From: Lathyrus oleraceus
Lineage: Eukaryota > Streptophyta > Magnoliopsida > Fabales > Fabaceae
Reading direction: 5' to 3'
Assembly: GCF_024323335.1 (NCBI RefSeq)
Contig: NC_066584.1
Coordinates: forward strand, 236,511,494 to 236,575,493
Length of the DNA stretch: 64,000 bases
The translations under genes and the position numbers were made by a program. Below the pieces are notes generated by a model, which saw only the letters and a list, made by a program, of their open reading frames with translations, ran no database searches and was not told the DNA's origin. The stretch's first letter is position 1; every line of letters begins with the position of its first letter. Shown one piece after another: positions 60,077-64,000 of this stretch.

Positions 60077-63000
60077 GTTGATTCTAAAACCCATTGAACA
60101 TAATGATCCAACGCCATCTCCCAATTTTGAATTCCCTGTATTCGAAGCAGAGGAAGATGATGTTGAAGGGATTCCTGATGAGATTACCTGTCTTCTTGAG
60201 CACGAAGAGAAGATCATTCAGCCGCATCTTGAGAATCTGGAAACAGTCAACTTGGGGTCTGAAGATTGTGTTCGGATGGTGAAGATTGGGGCACTCCTTG
60301 AAGAGCCTGTCAAGAAGGGGTTGATCAGTTTGCTACGAGAATATTCCGATATCTTTGCTTGGTCATATGAAGACATGCCAGGTCTAGATACAGATATTGT
60401 GCAACATTTCCTGCCTCTGAAGCCTGAGTGCGTGCCTGTGAAGCAGAAGCTCAGAAGAACTCATCCAGATATGGCAGTGAAGATCAAAGAGGAAGTTCAG
60501 AAGCAAATTGATGCAGGGTTTCTGGTGACTTCTACGTATCCTCAATGGGTGGCCAATATTGTGTCTGTGCCTAAGAAAGACGGAAAAGTCCGTATGTGTG
60601 TTGATTACAGAGATTTGAATAAGGCTAGTCCGAAAGATGATTTTCCTCTACCACACATTGATATGTTGGTAGACAATACAACTAAATTCAAAGTCTTCTC
60701 GTTTATGGACGGATTTTCCGGATATAATCAAATTAAGATGGCACCCGAGGATATGGAGAAGACAACATTCATCATACCTTGGGGAACATTCTGTTATCGA
60801 GTGATGCCCTTCGGTTTGAAGAACGCCAGAGCCACGTATCAACGTGCTATGACTACCTTGTTTCATGATATGATGCACAAGGAGATAGAGGTCTATGTTG
60901 ATGATATGATTGCTAAGTCGCGAACGGAAGTTGAACATGTTGAGCATTTGTTGAAGCTTTTTCAGCGTCTGAGGAAGTTTAGACTTCGTCTGAATCCGAA
61001 CAAATGTACACTTGGAGTCCGTTCTGGCAAGTTATTGGGTTTTATTGTCAGCGAAAGAGGTATTGAAGTTGATCCTGCAAAGGTCAAAGCAATACAAGAG
61101 ATGCCTGCGCCCAAAACTGAAAAGCAAGTCCGAGGTTTTCTTGGCCGCTTGAATTATATTTCCAGATTTATATCCCACATGACTGCCACATGTGCGCCGA
61201 TATTCAAGCTCCTCCGGAAAGATCAGTCTCATGATTGGACCGAGGATTGCCAGAAAGCTTTCGACAGTATCAAAGAGTATCTGTCTGAACCTCCGATCTT
61301 GTCTCCGCCTGTAGAAGGAAGACCTCTGATCATGTATCTGACTGTTCTGGAGGACTCGATGGGTTGTGTACTCGGTCAGCAAGATGAATCAGGGAAGAAA
61401 GAATCTGCTATCTACTACCTGAGTAAGAAGTTCACTGATTGTGAGTCTCGATACTCTATGCTTGAGAAGACGTGTTGTGCTTTGGCTTGGGCTGCTAAGC
61501 GTTTACGCCAGTACATGATAAATCATGAAACTTGGTTGATATCCAGAATGGATCCAATCAAGTATATCTTCGAGAAGCCTGCTTTAACTGGGAGGATTGC
61601 CCGTTGGCAGATGTTGTTGTCTGAGTATGATATCGAGTATCGAGCTCAGAAAGCTATCAAAGTTAGTATCTTGGCTGACCACTTGGCACACCAGCCGATT
61701 GAAGATCATCAGTCTGTTCAGTACGACTTCCCAGATGAGGAGATTCTGTATTTGAAAATGAAAGATTGTGATGAGCCTACACTTGATGAAGGTCCAGAAC
61801 CTGGTTCTAGATGGACGATGGTGTTTGACGGTGCTGTAAATCAGTACGGAAATGGAATTGGGGCAGTAATCATTACTCCTCAGGGCACACATATTCCGTT
61901 TACAGCAAGGCTAACTTTCAAATGCACGAATAATATGGCGGAGTACGAAGCCTGTATTATGGGATTGGAAGAGTGCATTGATCTGAGGATCAAGCATCTT
62001 GATGTGTATGGTGATTCGGCCCTGGTTGTCAATCAGATCAAGGGTGAGTGGGAGACGAATCAGCCAAGTCTCATTCCGTACAGAGATTATGCGAGGAGGA
62101 TTTCAACGTTCTTTACAGAAGTTGACTTTCATCATATTCCTCGAGAGGATAATCGAATGGCAGATGCTCTTGCTACGTTTGCTTCAATGATTGTGGTCAA
62201 GTATTGGAATGAAGTTCCCAATATCATCGTGATGCGCTTGGATAGACCAGCTCACGTATTTGTAGTTGAAGAAGTGAATGATGACAAGCCTTGGTACTTT
62301 GATATCAAGAATTTCCTCCAGAACCAAGTTTACCCGCCTGGGGCATCTGTGAAAGATAGGAAAACTCTGAGAAGGTTGTCAGGCAGTTTCTACCTCAGTG
62401 GTGAAGTGCTGTATAAGAGAAATTATGACATGGTTTTGCTCAGATGCGTGGATAGACACGAAGAAAACCTGTTGATGACTGAGGTCCATGAGGGTTCATT
62501 TGGTACTCATTCCAATGGACATGCCATGGCTAGAAAGATGCTGAGAGCAGGCTACTATTGGCTGACAATGGAGTCTGACTGTTGCAAATATGTGAAGAAA
62601 TGCCACAAGTGTCAGATTTATGCGGATAAGATTCATATTCCTCCGACACTTCTGAATGTGATTTCATCACCATGGCCTTTCTCTATGTGGGGAATCGACA
62701 TGATCGGCATGATTGAACCGAAAGCGTCCAACGGACACAGGTTTATTCTCGTAGAAATTGATTACTTCACCAAATGGGTTGAAGCCGCATCGTATGCGAA
62801 TGTGACCAGGCAGGTGGTCGTGAAGTTTATCAAGAATCAGCTGATTTGCCGTTATGGTGTGCCTGATAAGATCATTACTGATAATGGATCTAACTTGAAC
62901 AACAAGATGATGGAAGAGTTGTGCGCTGAGTTCAAGATTGCACACCATAGTTCCTCCCCTTACAGACCCAAGATGAATGGGGCTGTTGAAGCTGCTAATA

Positions 63001-63539
63001 AGAACATCAAGAAGATTATCCAGAAGATGACAGTCACGTACAAAGATTGGCATGAGATGCTGCCATTTGCTTTGCATGGATATCGTACATCTGTCCGCAC
63101 TTCAACAGGGGCAACCTCTTTCTCTCTTGTTTACGGCATGGAGGCTGTTCTCCCAATAGAGGTGGAGATCCCATCAATGAGAGTCTTGATGGAGGCCAAG
63201 TTGACTGATGCTGAATGGATTCAGAGTCGCTATGACCAGTTGAATCTGATTGAAGAGAAGCGATTAACTGCCATATGCCATGGTCAGTTATATCAGCAGA
63301 GAATGAAGAAGGCATTCGATAAGAAGGTCAAGCCTCGTGTGTTCCGAGAAGGTGACCTCGTGCTCAAGAAAGTCTTGTCTTTCGCGCTCGATTCCAGGGG
63401 CAAGTGGACTCCAAACTATGAAGGTCCATATGTTGTCAAGAGAGCCTTTTCAAGCGGTGCTTTGATGCTCACAACAATGGATGGGGAGGATTTCACTCGT
63501 CCTGTGAATTCAGATGCAGTCAAGAAATACTTTGCCTAA
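60077..63539 (+). CDS. Ogre RT-RNase H-integrase exon (element E), intact
   Basis: A 1153-codon open exon, numbered from 60078. RT: KKDGKVRMCVDYRDLNKASP, FSFMDGFSGYNQIKMAPEDM, PWGTFCYRVMPFGLKNARAT and catalytic YVDD (residues 273-276, 60894-60905). Then the gypsy RNase H/connection (YYLSKKFTDCESRYSMLEKT) and a second RNase H with FDGAVNQYGNGIGAVI, NNMAEYEACIMGLE and YGDSALVVNQIKGEW (about 578-700), the additional archaeal-type RNase H known from the Tat lineage. Integrase: the zinc end VHEGSFGTHSNGH ... CCKYVKKCHKCQ and catalytic D874 (WGIDMIG), D935 (TDNGSNLNN) and E971 (NGAVEAANKN), a D-x35-E spacing. It ends AVKKYFA. It is made only after splicing. Confidence 0.95.
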
Positions 63540-63559
63540 AAGAAAAACAGAATAGCTCG

Positions 63560-63706
63560 CTAAGTTGAAAACCCGAAAGGGCGGCTTAGGCAAAAATGAG
63601 CGTCTCGGTGGAAAACCTGAAAGGGCGATCCAGGAAAAAATTAGAGACATGAAAAAAGAATATTTGCATCCCACTAGATTGAGTACCTCACCCTGGGGCA
63701 ATCTAG
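63560..63706 (+). ncRNA. Triple stem-loop element after integrase (E)
   Basis: Three consecutive two-tier stem-loops starting 21 bases after the integrase stop. SL1 63560-63589: outer CTAAG/CTTAG, inner CCC-GAAA-GGG. SL2 63607-63632: short outer TGG/CCA, inner CCT-GAAA-GGG with a U-G pair. SL3 63674-63706: outer CTAGATTG/CAATCTAG, inner CCTC-ACCCT-GGGG. Compared with D, SL3 has three base pairs changed on both strands with pairing kept. Function unknown; no RNA family is claimed. Confidence 0.6.
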
Positions 63707-64000
63707 GCAAAAATTAGGGATTTGGCAAGTAATTGCATCCTGACAAGACTTTATGTTCCACAGCCGTCTGTTCGTCAGAGATTCTTGATTCGTCGTCAAT
63801 TGAAGCTTCGAATACATCGGATTCAAATTGGTAGAGAAATGGTCATTATGTTCAATGTAGCCCTCTTCCAATATATATCACCGATTTCAAATTTGTACAG
63901 ATCTATGGAGTCTTGCCATTTGCAGGCTACCATTCCATCAAATAAATTTGAGCTTTTATCCAATTATTTGCACTCTTATTTGTTTCAATTCAACAAATGT
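63707..64000 (+). other. Start of 3' untranslated region of element E
   Basis: Non-coding, similar in part to the corresponding D region (tggcaagtaattgcat; agatctatggagtcttg-like phrase). The repeat zone and 3' LTR would follow beyond the window. Short minus-strand frames here are not genes. Confidence 0.7.

Larger units (their letters stand above)
48781..64000 (+). mobile_element. Ogre-like Ty3/gypsy element E (plus, continues past window)
   Basis: A large Ogre-like element: 5' LTR of 5011 bp (48781-53791), tRNA-Arg-type PBS, leader, ORF1, gag, protease, intron, RT-RNase H-integrase, start of the 3' untranslated region. The 3' LTR lies beyond 64000. It inserted in LTR F. It is younger in coding state than D: only stops in ORF1/gag and one frame change, with an entirely open second pol exon. 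Confidence 0.92.

Overview
This window reads as plant nuclear DNA packed with transposable elements, most likely from a legume of the pea/vetch tribe (Fabeae). That assignment is inferred from element types, not from a marker gene. The evidence is two very large Ty3/gypsy Ogre-like (Tat lineage) elements with roughly 5-kb LTRs and a PBS of the tRNA-Arg type, a SIRE-like Ty1/copia element, and other copia and Mutator-like remains. I see no intact host gene, no rRNA or tRNA gene and no CRISPR array.

Layout, left to right. 1-3420: a tandem array of three Mutator-like (MULE) transposase pseudogene copies, whose left edge may lie outside the window. 3835-4240 (minus): a degenerate GRF-type zinc-finger gene. 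4241-6640: AT-rich DNA without recognisable genes. 6640-23741: a dead SANT/Myb-domain host-type gene broken into three pieces. It was split by copia element A (7809-20853, TSD TTTTT), which itself contains the young SIRE-like copia element B (9161-18396, TSD AAGAA, two 1621-bp LTRs). It was split again by copia fragment C (21170-23331, minus), which is flanked by a 210-bp duplication of the gene. 23742-26119: repeat-rich DNA with another 234-bp direct duplication and an (AT)n tract. 26120-26503: an LTR fragment into which Ogre-like element D (26504-45125, minus) inserted. The 5' LTR of D is cut by another Ogre-like LTR, F (45126-48780, minus), and F is cut by Ogre-like element E (48781 to beyond the window end, plus).

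D and E share one plan: LTR, tRNA-Arg-type PBS, long leader, ORF1 (DUF7745, similar to plant mobile domain), gag, protease, a spliceosomal intron of about 260 bp, RT-RNase H-integrase, and a long 3' untranslated region. D is old and broken: many stops, protease DTG changed to DIG, RT YVDD changed to YFDD. E has stops in ORF1 and gag but a completely open 1153-codon RT-RNase H-integrase exon.

The most interesting signals come from comparing D with E. (1) Immediately after the integrase stop both carry three consecutive, mutually similar two-tier stem-loops; the outer stem of the third differs at three base pairs, each changed on both sides so that pairing is kept. (2) ORF1 is bracketed by an inverted repeat with a 12-15 bp perfect core, and a CAG splice-acceptor-like site stands before each of ORF1, gag and RT. 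Element B shows clustered ATCGAT palindromes upstream of its TATA box and near-identical LTRs around a broken coding region, which suggests recent mobilisation in trans.
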